Source: Lojkania enalia
Lineage: Eukaryota; Ascomycota; Dothideomycetes; Pleosporales
NCBI GenBank assembly: GCA_010094045.1
Contig: ML986580.1
Location: forward strand, 760,059-824,058
Direction: 5' to 3'
Length of the DNA stretch: 64,000 nt
Below are positions 33,149 through 44,262 of this stretch, piece after piece. The translations under genes and the position numbers were made by a program. Positions within the stretch are counted from its first letter, which is position 1. Each line of letters starts with the position of its first letter. The notes beneath the pieces are model-generated. The model was not told the origin of the DNA and searched no databases. It saw only the letters and a program-made list of their open reading frames with translations.

Positions 33149-35182
33149 TTGTATACGGTGAAATTGGATGTTGTAGGATTATTGGCAGGATTTGTTTGTT
33201 TGTGATGGCGGTTATTATGAGATAGTGATGACCATCTTTAAGACGCTAATTTGCAGCCAGGAAACTCTCAAACGGCGGACCATTCGGAAGTCTATATCTT
33301 ACTTTTAACCCGCTGTTCATGTATCGTTGATAACGGGCCCTCATATCCAAAACAAGTAGCTTTTCGTGAACCACGTCCATATTTTTAGTTCAATTCATAC
33401 AATCATCACATGTTTCTACTATCCTATTATAGCTAGCCTGTTTTATCGGGCCTATTTAGTCTCGCCACTACCAGCCTTTGGCCAGGAAGGCCACTTACAC
33501 TCCTTCAATACATCAATATTTGCCTCAGCAATTGATGCTGCCAGATACGCGACGACTATGATAGCGTTCTGGAGCTCTTTTCAGATAAATATTAAGATAT
33601 ATTAAACGGTTGATTATGATTTGAGCGCTGCAAGGAATATTAAGATTTGTTTCTGGAACGGTTCTTTCTCAGAGCCATCGAGACCATCTTCCAGCTTTTT
33701 CGAATGTTGAGCACGGGGAAAAGGCGAAGCTAGTTTTAGTGTCAGCCCTACTTTGGAAATTTATCTTGACATCCCAATTTAATACAGAAATCATTAGGTT
33801 TCAAACCAAGCGATTTATCGAATCCATTTCTTGCGTTTCTGTATCCTTTTAGTATAGGACCCATCGCGGATGGTAGGTAACCCTATTTGCAGACTACGGC
33901 TTAAAGTTGTAAAAGCCTTTTTGCAGGAATTGTAAGGACTGTGCAAAATTTCACTCCAACAACACACTAATTCTCCATCTACCATTTTGTGTGAAGGACT
34001 TTGTGCTTGTTTCCGTCGTATGAATGCTATATTTTTATTTTCCCGTACGAACCAACGAGGAATATCTTAGATATAAATCTTTATTCAACACCATGGATAC
34101 CGAGCCGTTAGGTTTCTAATGCCCGGGTGCAGCTTGATGTTGGATCCCGCTCAATTGTTTTAATATCCGTGTTTAAATACCAGTGGGGAAGGAGCGCCAT
34201 ACCATCTCCTCAGCTAAATTTATGGACAAGTCAGCAGCACAAAGCGGATTTTGAGAATCCTTTGAAAAGTTATAAGATAGATGCATAATATATTTTAACT
34301 AGTCTTTTTAGACCAGGGCCCAAGGTGCAATCAGTAGCCTTTTAGGACAGCTTCAGCATATATGAATCCTCGGTCGCGTTCTTCTATTTCGAATTGAGCC
34401 CTTATCAACTTAGTCTAGGGAGGATTTTAGTGTAGACAGCATAATAAGTAAACTAGTTTCATATTTTAGTAAGCGATTCATATTCCCATAGCCTGATCCT
34501 TTTTTGGTTCTAGAGAAATGGATTTGGGGACTCAATATTTTCGGAGAAACGCACCGGCTTAAGGGGGTGAACTTCTAGGACGAGTATGTTTTTGGACCAG
34601 GTATGCTTTTAGTGTAACGATGTTACCAGAGCATGTGGCTTTTTGGTATAATCATGTTTTTGGACCGTGCATTGAGTACCTACATATTTACGGAATGTAC
34701 CATCTTCTAGTATAGCCTAATTCCCATAGGAGCCTCTATTTTTAGTCTGTAAATATATCTTTTTCGAGTAGTGTGTAGAAGTTGTGTTGTTGAAAGTAGT
34801 TTCTAAGCCCTAGGTGCCCCTTAACCACGGCCTACGGAAACAATAGCAATACCGTAGTGGAAAATTTTCGAGTTTCGATTCTGAAATGTCCAGTAGCTTG
34901 AAGAAAAAAACAAGTGCAAGCTAAGAATTTTGATTTTCATTACGACTTTACAAAATAGGGTTCTCAATAGCCACGATAATAGTAGACATGCATCTAAACG
35001 TGTTGCAGAGGACATCGTATTAATAAGATAAGACAATAGAACTTGCATGATGTTTCGTCTTATATGTATCCAGCTGTCTATGCCAATTTGAGTCTAGGCT
35101 TCACACCCCCAACACTTCATCTAACTATACAACAAATTTTTCTATCTCAAAACTACTAATTCCGTCTTCTATATCCAATACA
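33149..35182. other. AT-rich gene-poor block
   Basis: Two kilobases of AT-rich DNA with T-rich repeats such as TTTTTGGACC (near 34590 and 34650). A family A small element lies at 33404-33554. No gene fragment recognised; probably mutated repeat DNA. Confidence 0.5.
33404..33554 (-). mobile_element. Small TIR element, family A, copy 4
   Basis: 151 bp, same orientation as copy 2 and about 26 kb from it. The core, TCAATACATCAATATTTGCC followed by TCAGCAATTGATGCTGCC, matches copies 1-3 closely. The termini are more diverged (CATCACATG and ACGCGACG), and the flanks ACAAT/ACTAT suggest an old 5-bp duplication. Confidence 0.65.
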
Positions 35183-35419
35183 ATGTTCGAATCATCCAAG
35201 AACCTCGCGCTAGCTCGCAAGGAGCTCATCACCAAGACACTTCCTAATTATCTGAACCACTCAAGAGGACAACACAATCTACAAGGCCTGATAGGCCGAG
35301 CCGACGGCAACGAAGAGGGATACTGGCACCTGAAGTTGGTATATGCTGGCGTAAACAAAAGAAAGATAATGAGCGCTGGGGATGCTGCGAAGATCCCGGT
35401 GCTTAGGACGGAGGCCTGA
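35183..35419 (+). CDS. Small hypothetical protein, possibly truncated
   Basis: A 78-aa ORF (MFESSKNLALARKELITK...) with a plausible TACAATG start context in a pyrimidine-rich leader. No known domain. After the TGA at 35417-35419 the same frame stays open for 25 more codons rich in Lys, Glu and Ala (ILGKNELEKAKTAMAVMRSK) to a TAA at 35495-35497. This suggests the TGA was once CGA, a C-to-T change as RIP makes, and that the original protein was 104 aa. It could equally be a chance ORF. Confidence 0.35.
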   Translation: MFESSKNLALARKELITKTLPNYLNHSRGQHNLQGLIGRADGNEEGYWHLKLVYAGVNKRKIMSAGDAAKIPVLRTEA

Positions 35420-35867
35420 ATCTTGGGCAAGAATGAGCTGGAGAAGGCAAAGACGGCCATGGCCGTAATGAGAAGTAAGAAGAGGACGATTATATAATGC
35501 CTTGAGATTCAAGTGAAGAGCAAGAAAGCGTTCTGGTACTGAGATCTATTGTTAGCAGGAATATCGGGAAAGTATAAATTTAAAATTTTGGAGATAGAAT
35601 TTGAAGAAGATTAGGCAGAGAAATTTTGCAAAGAAAAGAGAGATCAAGTATTGGGACAGTTATAATATGTTGTGAGATAAATAGTTCTGATTGGTCAATT
35701 GCCAACACGCCATCACATGGATTCGCGAAACCCTAAACGAGAACCGACCTGCAGGGGGAACCCCCTGACACGGACTTCAGCCTCAGTGCCACAACTCTCT
35801 AGACCAAATCTCACCAGACAATGGCCTTTTCTCCTTCTCCAGAGCATCTAGCGGCCACCAGGCCACC
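35420..35867. other. Intergenic region with inverted AGGGGG/CCCCCT palindrome
   Basis: Holds the in-frame extension of the small ORF to 35497 and the promoter of the next gene, including a 16-bp perfect palindrome at 35752-35767. Confidence 0.4.
35752..35767. promoter_or_regulatory. 16-bp palindrome with two inverted STRE cores
   Basis: CAGGGGGAACCCCCTG is a perfect inverted repeat made of two AGGGG stress-response-element cores (Msn2/Msn4-type in yeasts), 100 bp before the start at 35868. Regulation is inferred from the motif only. Confidence 0.35.
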
Positions 35868-37502
35868 ATGCCTTCCGCCGTCGACATCATTACTTACATC
35901 GGTATCCCACTCGCAGTCCTTGGTGTCCTCCCTACGATATACACCTGCCTGAAGTCGTTCTTCACGCTCCGTGAAATCACACGGACATTGCATCGAAATG
36001 GAGTTATTGCGATTACGCGTAGCGCATTGCTTTCGGGTATCGTCGAAATTGAAATTCCACGACGCAGCATCATTCCCCTAGACCGAAGCGACCCAAAGTA
36101 CTTTGCACTCAATGTAAAGCCATCGAGTTTGAAGGGCGGAAGTTGGACGCTATTTAATTGGAAAGAAATGGTCATAGGTGTCAAGAGTTATAGATTGCAA
36201 TATCATGATGAATTAAGCCAGCCACAGGCGGAGATGGAATTCGAAGCGCTGATTGCTTTCTTGTTGGATCGTGGTGCTGTTCCAAGTAAAGAGGGTTGGG
36301 CGGATTTGCGTGGGGCAGGGCTCTGGACGCCGGCGGGGACAAAGTTGTTGCTTAGCCCGGTATCCGGAGAGGAGGTGCTGAGTATCGCGATGAGTGATGA
36401 TAGTGATGGCATACTGAGTCTGAGCTTGAACTGGCGGAGGGAGTGGGACCGGCGAGGCAAGGATAGTTTGCCTCCATATTGGACGAGGGTGCGCCCAGCA
36501 AAGAAAGAGGAGGATGTTCTAGCGAAATTGGAAGAATTGGAAGCAAATTCCGTCCAGGGCCAGAAGAATGAAGTGGACAAAAAGGGCGCGTTTCTGGATG
36601 ATGATAGCGCGGCGAGCGATGCCAACTTAGGATTCAAGACTGCAGCCAGGGTCAGAATATCCGCAGCCGGGGTTCAGGAAGCGTATAGAGAGGACGTGGG
36701 TAACAAGTTGCCACTAATACACCTTCGCTCGATGCCATCAGCTAACGACTCTGTGGGCTTCTGGTTCTGCTGTGCTGCTACTGCTTTTGAAGCCCCGCAC
36801 GGTGGTCTCTGGTCGTACTCGATACCCGAAGACGTACTGGCGCTTGCCCGCCGCGAATCAGTCCCTTGCGGAGTCATGGTGCTCCTTGGTGCCATGTCCG
36901 ACGACGAGGTCCCCACTTGGAGAACGCCGTATAACGACCAAGCGGAGCGCTTCGAGAAACATGTGAAATTCATGGAACAAAGTCGTCAAGCAAACGAAGA
37001 AATGCGTTTGCCCCCCGAACAACGAGATACCGCTCGCAGGCAACGCCTAGAGCGTGAAGCCAGGGATTTCCACAATGATTTCCGCCGCAAACTAATGAAA
37101 GACCAAGAACGGAAAGAGTCCGAGACCATGGAGGCAATGCAGAGCCAGAAATTACCCATTTCTGTCGTAGCAGAAGCAAACCGGAAGTGGTTACTTCGAA
37201 AATTTGAGCTCCCTGAACATGTCACAACGCTTGCCCTTTTTGAACAGGTTTTATATGGCATGATTCATGAAGCTTCCTTCGCTAGGCGGGTTGTCGTCAT
37301 GTTGGATTTGTGGAAGAATTGGAGCCAATCCGGCGGTATGACAAAGAGCCATTATCTAGCTGTCAAGGAAGATCAGGTCATATTTTCATTAGCTAGTTTC
37401 GTTATTTTCGTTATTAGGAGCACAGTTAGCGAGCCAACAGGCAGTGTGGTTGGGGATTTACAAGAATGCTTGCGGATCTGGAAAAAGGTTCGGTTGGGAT
37501 GA
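35868..37502 (+). CDS. Fungal protein of unknown function with N-terminal membrane anchor
   Basis: A 544-aa single-exon ORF from ATG at 35868 in context CCACCATG. Residues 6-30 (DIITYIGIPLAVLGVLPTIYTCL) are a hydrophobic anchor. The middle holds a region with GGSWTLFNWKEMVIG and WADLRGAGLWTPAGTKLLLS, which recurs in uncharacterised filamentous-fungal proteins I have seen, and a charged, helical region at about 370-430 (EQSRQANEEMRLPPEQRD, RLEREARDFHNDFRRKLM). No catalytic motif. It is flanked by AT-rich DNA on both sides yet has an undamaged frame and ordinary codon use. Function not assigned. Confidence 0.75.
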   Translation: MPSAVDIITYIGIPLAVLGVLPTIYTCLKSFFTLREITRTLHRNGVIAITRSALLSGIVEIEIPRRSIIPLDRSDPKYFALNVKPSSLKGGSWTLFNWKEMVIGVKSYRLQYHDELSQPQAEMEFEALIAFLLDRGAVPSKEGWADLRGAGLWTPAGTKLLLSPVSGEEVLSIAMSDDSDGILSLSLNWRREWDRRGKDSLPPYWTRVRPAKKEEDVLAKLEELEANSVQGQKNEVDKKGAFLDDDSAASDANLGFKTAARVRISAAGVQEAYREDVGNKLPLIHLRSMPSANDSVGFWFCCAATAFEAPHGGLWSYSIPEDVLALARRESVPCGVMVLLGAMSDDEVPTWRTPYNDQAERFEKHVKFMEQSRQANEEMRLPPEQRDTARRQRLEREARDFHNDFRRKLMKDQERKESETMEAMQSQKLPISVVAEANRKWLLRKFELPEHVTTLALFEQVLYGMIHEASFARRVVVMLDLWKNWSQSGGMTKSHYLAVKEDQVIFSLASFVIFVIRSTVSEPTGSVVGDLQECLRIWKKVRLG

Positions 37503-39504
37503 GGTTCGACAATTCGCAGGTAATATTGGCCTCTGGTATGATGGATATTGGGTCCTATGAAGAAATTATGAGGTTAGGAAAAGGCTTGGGTTTACGGTGG
37601 ATATTTGTTTGTTTCAAGAGAGTGGATATATTGTAATACATAACTTGTAAGTAGTGTATAATTCCTACTTCAATTCCATCTTTAGAGAATCCCCTCCTGT
37701 CTCGCTTGCGGTTCTAGGCGAAAGAGATACCCCACAGCGAGAGTTTGGTGCATAGATCAATTTGAAACACTTAAGAAATCCGGTCAAGGAAGTCAAGGAA
37801 TGAATCCTGAATTTAGGGCATGGATTGCCTCATGCTTGCGCCCCTCAGAGCGTCGCCACATCAGGCACTGTCTGATCACGATGACTCATGGCCTAGCTCA
37901 CTGGCGATATTTGGCACAAAAATGTTCATCCTCCCAAACTCTCTTATCTTGAGTTGTTACTCACAGTAGAACTCATCCTTATTCAGCTACGCCGTCTTCT
38001 AGCAGAATGTATTGATGAACGAACCGAAGTACTCGATACACTGCTGGACATCAACCGGCATGCCCAAACCATATTCCTTTCCAAACTTAACCGAGGCAGT
38101 CACATTCGGACCGGTGCCGACAACTGCATCTTCAGGATCCTGTGCGCCGAAATTGCATTCTCGAATCATTTAGCAGGCGGATAGAATGGCTTGGGCGGCC
38201 GCGGCGGCGGAGAGTTTAGACCCGGAGCACTACATGTTCCTCGGTTGATCATGAGTATGTTGGAGTTCCGGGTCATAGGGAAATTACAACTTCCTACCGG
38301 GCGAAGTTTACCCCAAAACACGGGTTGTTAGCCTGTGGAGGTGTGATTGCAGCTAAGATAATGTTGGCCGCGGGACCGGCAAGTACGGCTACAGTCTTGG
38401 GAATTCGCATGGTCGTGGAATGAGGTCTCGGTGAAGTGTTGTTGGGAATGTTTGGGAGAGTTGGCTTAGAAGGAAGGATAGCTGTAGACAAGTCAGGTAA
38501 GATTAGTCCTTTGATCTCTGTCTTGGACTTGAAATTGCACCTGGCAGTAGGGCAGATGGTATTGTCAGTGATCTGATTTGGAACGAATCACATAATAGTC
38601 ATCGAGGTGCTCTATCTTTAATAAGTTTGATTTCGATCGGTTTCGACAGGGTCTTTAGTTATAATGTGTCTCGAGAAAATGAAGCTTGATCTGTGATCGA
38701 ATCATCCTCCAGTTAACTACTACGTTATTCCAAGTCGTCTAGTATTCTACTAGAGGTAGGAGTGCAACTAAATGTGCATACTCCGGAGCCTATTTGAAAT
38801 GTCAAGCATTCACTTAATCCCCCATTCAGCCTTCTAGGTCTACTCTGAGCAGACGCTTCTGAACTAGTATGGCTGCGGTTTATAATCTTATTTAGGTATG
38901 AAGTCAGTCAAATGAAGTCTTTCGTTCCCTTGCCATGATCATTTCCTTGTGAGTTCAGTACTAACAATACTTCAACTTGAATAGAAATCCCTCACTTGCA
39001 GTTTATCTCCGCGATTTCTTTATCTTATCTTCGTGATATGTTACACAATTACGATATCGGCGCACTAGATCCAATCATTCGAGCATCCGCTCTCCGTTTC
39101 TTTTATGTCTTGTTCAAAGTGTGACTACACCGCAATTTCGTTTTTCCCGAAGCCCGGTGTACGTAGACGGACTCATGACGCTGGGTGAATATGTTTGCCC
39201 TCGAGAAGCATGCGCAGAAACCCAGGGTATCAGCGCGCTGGTTCTGGCTTGTGCAACTCAAAGCACTGAGCAAACAACATGTCTGCCCACATACAAACAT
39301 GTTTAACCCGCGTATGGAGCCTCACCTAGTTTCGGGATTCGCTGTCCTTCTCCTTCTCTTTTGCTCTCAGCACATTCCCTTCCCGTCTAGCTGCCCCTTC
39401 GCCTTTGTCCTCGAAAATGTCTTCCACCATGTAATCGCGATTCTGAACATCTTCTAGATTCGCCTCTTCAGATTCCCGTCTCTTAAAACATTTAGCGGCA
39501 TATC
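37503..39504. other. AT-rich intergenic block with a broken secreted-protein gene
   Basis: About 2 kb. Contains the pseudogene at 37999-38410. The stretch 39120-39460 is pyrimidine-rich and probably carries the 5' UTR and promoter of the gene at 39505. No other gene seen. Confidence 0.45.
37999..38410 (-). pseudogene. Remnant of a small cysteine-containing secreted protein gene
   Basis: From ATG at 38410 the minus strand reads a signal-peptide-like start (MRIPKTVAVLAGPAANIILA), then is interrupted by a TAG. About 100 bp further on, another frame gives SGSKLSAAAAAQAILSAC, a TAA stop, then MIRECNFGAQDPEDAVVGTG, SVKFGKEYGLGMPVDVQQC and IEYFGSFINTFC before TAG at 37999-38001. The second block has the composition of a small secreted protein or effector, with regularly spaced Cys. 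The internal TAA would be CAA after one C-to-T reversal. The gap between blocks could be an intron with a GTAGGA donor, but the TAA still breaks the gene. Confidence 0.4.
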
Positions 39505-41495
39505 ATGGGCGCAAACTGCTCAAGCCAACCACCCCCACTTGTCGAAGTCAGCGGCCCTCACTCCAAGATCCTCGTCCCAGCCGGCATACCCCTTACCATC
39601 CAACCCTCAAAGCACTCTCCAGACGGCTCATACATTCCCATTGGCCCCCAGCGCCCTAAAAGAAGACAAAACAGATTAGGACTGGGACCAGCAAGTTCCA
39701 ACTTCGCATCCGACGACTCATTGGACGACCGCGGCTTTCGATCTCCTCATCTGCATAGACGAGCGCCTGTGTACCCTCGTGCTGGATCGCCGGGGATCAT
39801 GTCCATGGAAGCTTTCGGGCCAGCGAGAAGAGGAAGGGGGTTGAAAGGGGGGAGAAGAGGCATGAGACGAGTGATGAGGGGCTATGGTAAAGAACCAGAT
39901 GATGACTTTTCACCCAAACCCTATGCTTCGGCGCCGGAATTCGGGTATGAACATGGCGGAGAGATACCACAGCGAGCGGCATTTCAAAGAGGAATGGGTA
40001 GCCCCTTGCCGGAAGGTGGATTGGACGGACCGGGTGCGCCTGGAGGTATGGGTGGACTAGCCGGAATGCCCAATTCATTCCAGAATCCACAGTTCGCACA
40101 TGCCCCAGGATATCAAGCCGTACCTGCGCAAGGTGTCGGCCTGCAAGGTCAACCTATCGGTCCCCAAGCCCAAGCCCAGCCCCAGCCTCAAGTCCGCCTC
40201 GCCGCTTCCCTCGGTGCAAACAATCTTAATGTAGTCCCCGGCGGTGTGCATGCCGTAGATCCAGCCACCATCCCCCAGCAACCCGTCCGCGCAAACACAG
40301 TCTCGCAGCCCAAACCCCGTTCAAAACCGCATTCCGTAACTCACGAACCGCAACTCAATGCCGAAGGCGGGCCCTGGATACCTGGCGATCCCTTCCTTGA
40401 CGCCTGCGCCTGTCACACAAGCTGTAAATGCCGGGCCGGCCACCGCGTCGCATATCGCCAAAAAGATGAAGACGGGCACACGAAGAGCGGATTCATACGA
40501 TACATCCCCACCGAGCAGCTTGGCATGGAATGCCACGGGCACGGTGGCACCGCGCGAGCTTGCCACTGCGATGACAAGGACAGGAATAAAATGTACAAGG
40601 ATGCTGGGGAGGAGTGTGCGGCTGCTAGGCGCGAGAACCAAGAGACGAAAAAGAACGTCGAGCGTATGAGTAAGAAGTTCGATCAGATGGAGAACTTGCT
40701 GCGCGGGCTGAATATACGGGGTCTAGAGATAAGAGATGAGTCGCCGTCGGGTGTTGTACCAGGAGGAATGCCAGGTCAGATGAATAGGGGTGTTAGAGCG
40801 GCGCCCTGGATGGAAACAACGTCGCATGGGAATCCACGTGTGAATGCAAGGCATCCGCTGGACGGCTACAATGCGAGACAGTTTGGCACTCCTGGAAATG
40901 TTGCGTTTCGAGATCCTAGATTTCACGAAATAATGCCGGGGTTGCAGGACATGCGCGGCTTCGCTGGAGGAGAGCATATGGACGGATTATCAGTGGACTC
41001 AGAATTCCGCGACATGCACCATGGGATGGGTCACGGGATAAACTCTCGCCGTCACTCAATGCAAGATATGATGGGCCAACCTCGGCGGCGCGGCGGCCAT
41101 AGTGCACCACCAAGACAGACTAGGAACCTTGGACGAGGCGGTCTAGGATCAAGACAGCCGTACGCAGAAGACATCGATGTCAACTTTACAGACATAGATA
41201 TGGGTGTACGGGGACGGAATAAATCTAGGCCTGCTCGTGAGTTCGATAGTATAGACGTTGGGGAGAACTGGGAAACTGAAGGTTCATTTTCCCCCGGAGA
41301 GAATTATATGCAGTGCTCTAACGTAATATTCCAGATCCCGATTTCGATGATAATGGTGGAGGAGGACGGCATCGAGGCAGCCCGATGGACGTGAGTAGAG
41401 GCTCGAGGCCGGGTATGGGTAGGCGTATGAATAGGAGGGGTCAACGCGTAGGACGGCAGGCGCGTGTTGATGACGAGGACGATCGGGATATTTGA
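39505..41495 (+). CDS. Gly/Arg-rich protein with N-myristoylation motif and Cys-rich centre
   Basis: Exons 39505-41281 and 41335-41495 give 645 aa. The N-terminus MGANCSS fits N-myristoylation at Gly2 and palmitoylation at Cys5, so a peripheral membrane location is likely. Residues 90-300 are low-complexity Gly, Pro, Gln and Arg. A Cys/His cluster (DACACHTSCKCRAGH and MECHGHGGTARACHCDD, about 295-360) may bind metal. A coiled coil follows (ARRENQETKKNVERM, SKKFDQMENLLRGLNIRG), then RGG-like and Met/His-rich sequence. The 53-bp intron was placed because the ORF otherwise ends in a tail read from intron sequence, whereas splicing gives an acidic/RG-rich C-terminus ending DDEDDRDI. Not recognised as a characterised family. 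Confidence 0.75.
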
Positions 41496-42153
41496 CCATT
41501 TTGCGCCTTTCGATTACTTCTGAATATTCAACCTTTTATTTTTTTTCTACATACCCTCGGCCGGCTGAGGTAAGCAAAGCCTCCAATGTCTTGTTCAAAA
41601 TTAAGTTTTACAGCCATAAAAACACTGTTAAGAATGCTGAGATCGACATTTGACGTCCAGTCATCAGAGAGGGGCTAGGAAAACTACGAACAAGCATCAT
41701 GTAGTCGATATATTGACCTGGCCCTAGTTTCTGACTACCGCAAAGTTTTAGTGCACCACCAAAAACTCACAGCCAGGTAGATATAAACAATGCTACCTCA
41801 CAAAATCTCCATTGCTCATATAGATACATCTATGGTACAAAGTCAAAGATCAATGCCCCTAAAAATTCATCATGCTCGCAAATAAACGCCGTGTTTACTC
41901 ATGCATCTCCACCAGATGATCAAGGGAAACGCCAAACCCACAATGCCCGCGTCGGCCGGGTATGCACAATCGGCCCTTAACAAAAAGCATTTCAAATAAA
42001 GATCAAAACAAAGCGGCGTTCATATCGCATGATTCCGTCATTATCAAGCCGCGGAAAATGCTAAGTTCTGATGCTTGTGCAAAATCAAGATCGGCTCGTT
42101 CGCATTGCTACCCATCGCGCTCATCGATGATCAAAATGCAATGTGTACTAAGC
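41496..42153. other. Convergent intergenic region
   Basis: AT-rich, 658 bp between the stops of two convergent genes. Nothing recognised. Confidence 0.45.
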
Positions 42154-44262
42154 TCACATGGTCTTCCTAACTCGTCTCCTATACCTCCCAGAATCTGGTG
42201 CAGTGCTCACTGAGGATTCGCGGTAGATAGAGGACCGGGGCGTAGAGAGCCTAGCAGCGACGTACTCCTTGAGCGCCTTCCGCCCCTTCTTAAGGGATTT
42301 CTCCTCATCGGGATCGACGAACCGGTGGATGGTACGGTGATCGAGGATGCGCTCTTCCTTGTCGTGCTTGCCTTCTTTATCGGTTTTGGGCCAGGCATAT
42401 CCGTAGAGTTTTGAGTGTCGCTCACATCGGGGACATTCTTTGCGCGTGTGATATGCATCTTGCTGAACAAAGTCGTCATCACAAGTGTGGCATTGCACCC
42501 AACGACTATACTTCGTAGATAGAAGCGCGTCGGTAAGTGTGTAGTCCCCAGGCTTCCGCTTGTTTTCAACGTAGCCTTCCTCATCCACGTCACATATAAC
42601 CGGAGTTAGCATGCGTGTATTATATCCGGTTATACGTGACTGTGAACGGGTCGTTCGAGGAATTGTGGGCGTCCTGGATCGCTTGCGCTTTACCACCCGC
42701 TGCAGAACATGGTCAAGATCTTGGCTGGCGGATAGTTCAGAGAGCTCGGACGAATCATCATCCCAGACGGACCAGGCAGAAGTCTCTACGGCAGTGACTT
42801 CAATGTTAGGTTTAACATCTATCGCAGCAGGAGCGAGTATCTGCTTCTCGCTACCACTGGCTATAGGTGCATCTTCGTCAACAGACGTAGCATCAGTAGA
42901 CTGAGTTGACTTAGGGGACCCGACTGTAACAGACGAGCGAGGAGTGCTATCTCGGGAAGAAGTAGTTTCGTCTAGGGTCACTGTAAGTAGCCCAACTCGC
43001 TGTTGGGTCCGAATCTCTCTAGACATCTGAGGGGATGGAGCTAGATTCGTTGACGGGTCTTCAATACTAGAAACTGGAACCTCCTGTCGGAGGTTGGACG
43101 CGCTGCAAGTCTTTCTTAGTGTTGTCTCTCGCAGAGTTCTCGGGGACCGCCGTATTGTTGGGGACGCTGGAGGGGACTTTCGAGGGGACTGTGTTGGCGG
43201 TTGTTTCTCATCCGCTGTCTCCAGTTTCACCTTCTTTGGGCGGGGACTGCTATCTTGAGAGACTTCTACACTTGAAGAATTATTCCTCCGCTTTCGCCCG
43301 AATGGACAAATATCTTCCTGTTGAGACATGTTCTTTAGCGTAGGCGTAGCATCCTCCTGGTCATCCTCCTCTTTATCATCGTCTTCGTTCTCGTCTTTTT
43401 CCGGCGCTTTAAAGGGTGCCCAGCCATTAATAAGGCTATTCTCACACGTTTGACACAGGCACTCTTCATTATCATCGCCAAAATAATCTTCTCCATAAGA
43501 AACGGTTATTTCCTCCCCAATGTCAATGTTCTTTACTGCCACGATCTGCATGCCATCGTATCCCTTCGTAGACAACTTCGCATTGGGCTCACAGTCATGA
43601 TTTGCAAAGCGCGCCGGCCCAAGAAATAACGAACGGGTTTTCTTGCGACTTGAAATGACAAGGCTGAAGTCCTTGCGAGCCAGCTCAAGAGTCTTCTCTT
43701 GCTCCTTGGTCATGGCTACCTGTACACCAGTCAAATACTTGATCTCTTCTCCTCGCTTGATCTCTTTGCGCGCGGTTATAGACGCTTCGTGTTCAGAGAT
43801 GGTATATCGGTTGGTGGTTGTCACTTCGAACGGGGAGTCCGGCAAGTAGGTGTTGACATATCGGCGGAGGTGACGGATAAAGTGTTCCTTCTCCTTCGCG
43901 TCCTTCAGACTATCTACGAATTTGCGCAGTCCGGTGAGACTAAGCAATTGCTGGACAGCACCGGCCGGGTCCTTTTCGACAATCACAGCGTTGCGAAGAA
44001 TATCAGCGATATCTTCCTCATGGAGCCCTCGAGACGCGGAAAAGCGGCCACCGCGGTTCTTCCGGATAGTAGTCCAATAATACACCTGAAAATAGGAACA
44101 CCGTTAGTTCGACTGTCTGATGTGCCGCCTGCGACCAGCCTGCGCTACGTATCCTAGAATGCAGCATACCTTGTCAACCAGCGCATCCGTGATTACGTCG
44201 TCGTACAGGGCAAGTTTTTCGAGAGTCAACCCGCCCTTTTTCTCCGCGACCTTGGTCGCCAT
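42154..44262 (-). CDS. Histone H4-K20 methyltransferase Set9 (Suv4-20 type)
   Basis: Exons 44170-44262 and 42154-44085 give 674 aa. The short first exon supplies MATKVAEKKGGLTLEKLALY, the usual Set9 start. The SET domain lies at about residues 130-232: ITARKEIKRGEEIKYLTG, RFANHDCEPNAKL (about 190-202) and GEEITVSYGEDYFG, then the post-SET Cys cluster ECLCQTC. A long acidic and Ser/Pro-rich region follows (DENEDDDKEEDDQED; nuclear-type basic runs KRKRSRTP). Near the C-terminus is a second Cys cluster (VQCHTCDDDF, CPRCERH), probably zinc-binding. Set9 methylates H4K20, used in DNA-damage checkpoint signalling and heterochromatin. The open frame continues upstream of 44262, but ATG 44262 gives the family N-terminus. 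Divergent from uL14m. Confidence 0.92.
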
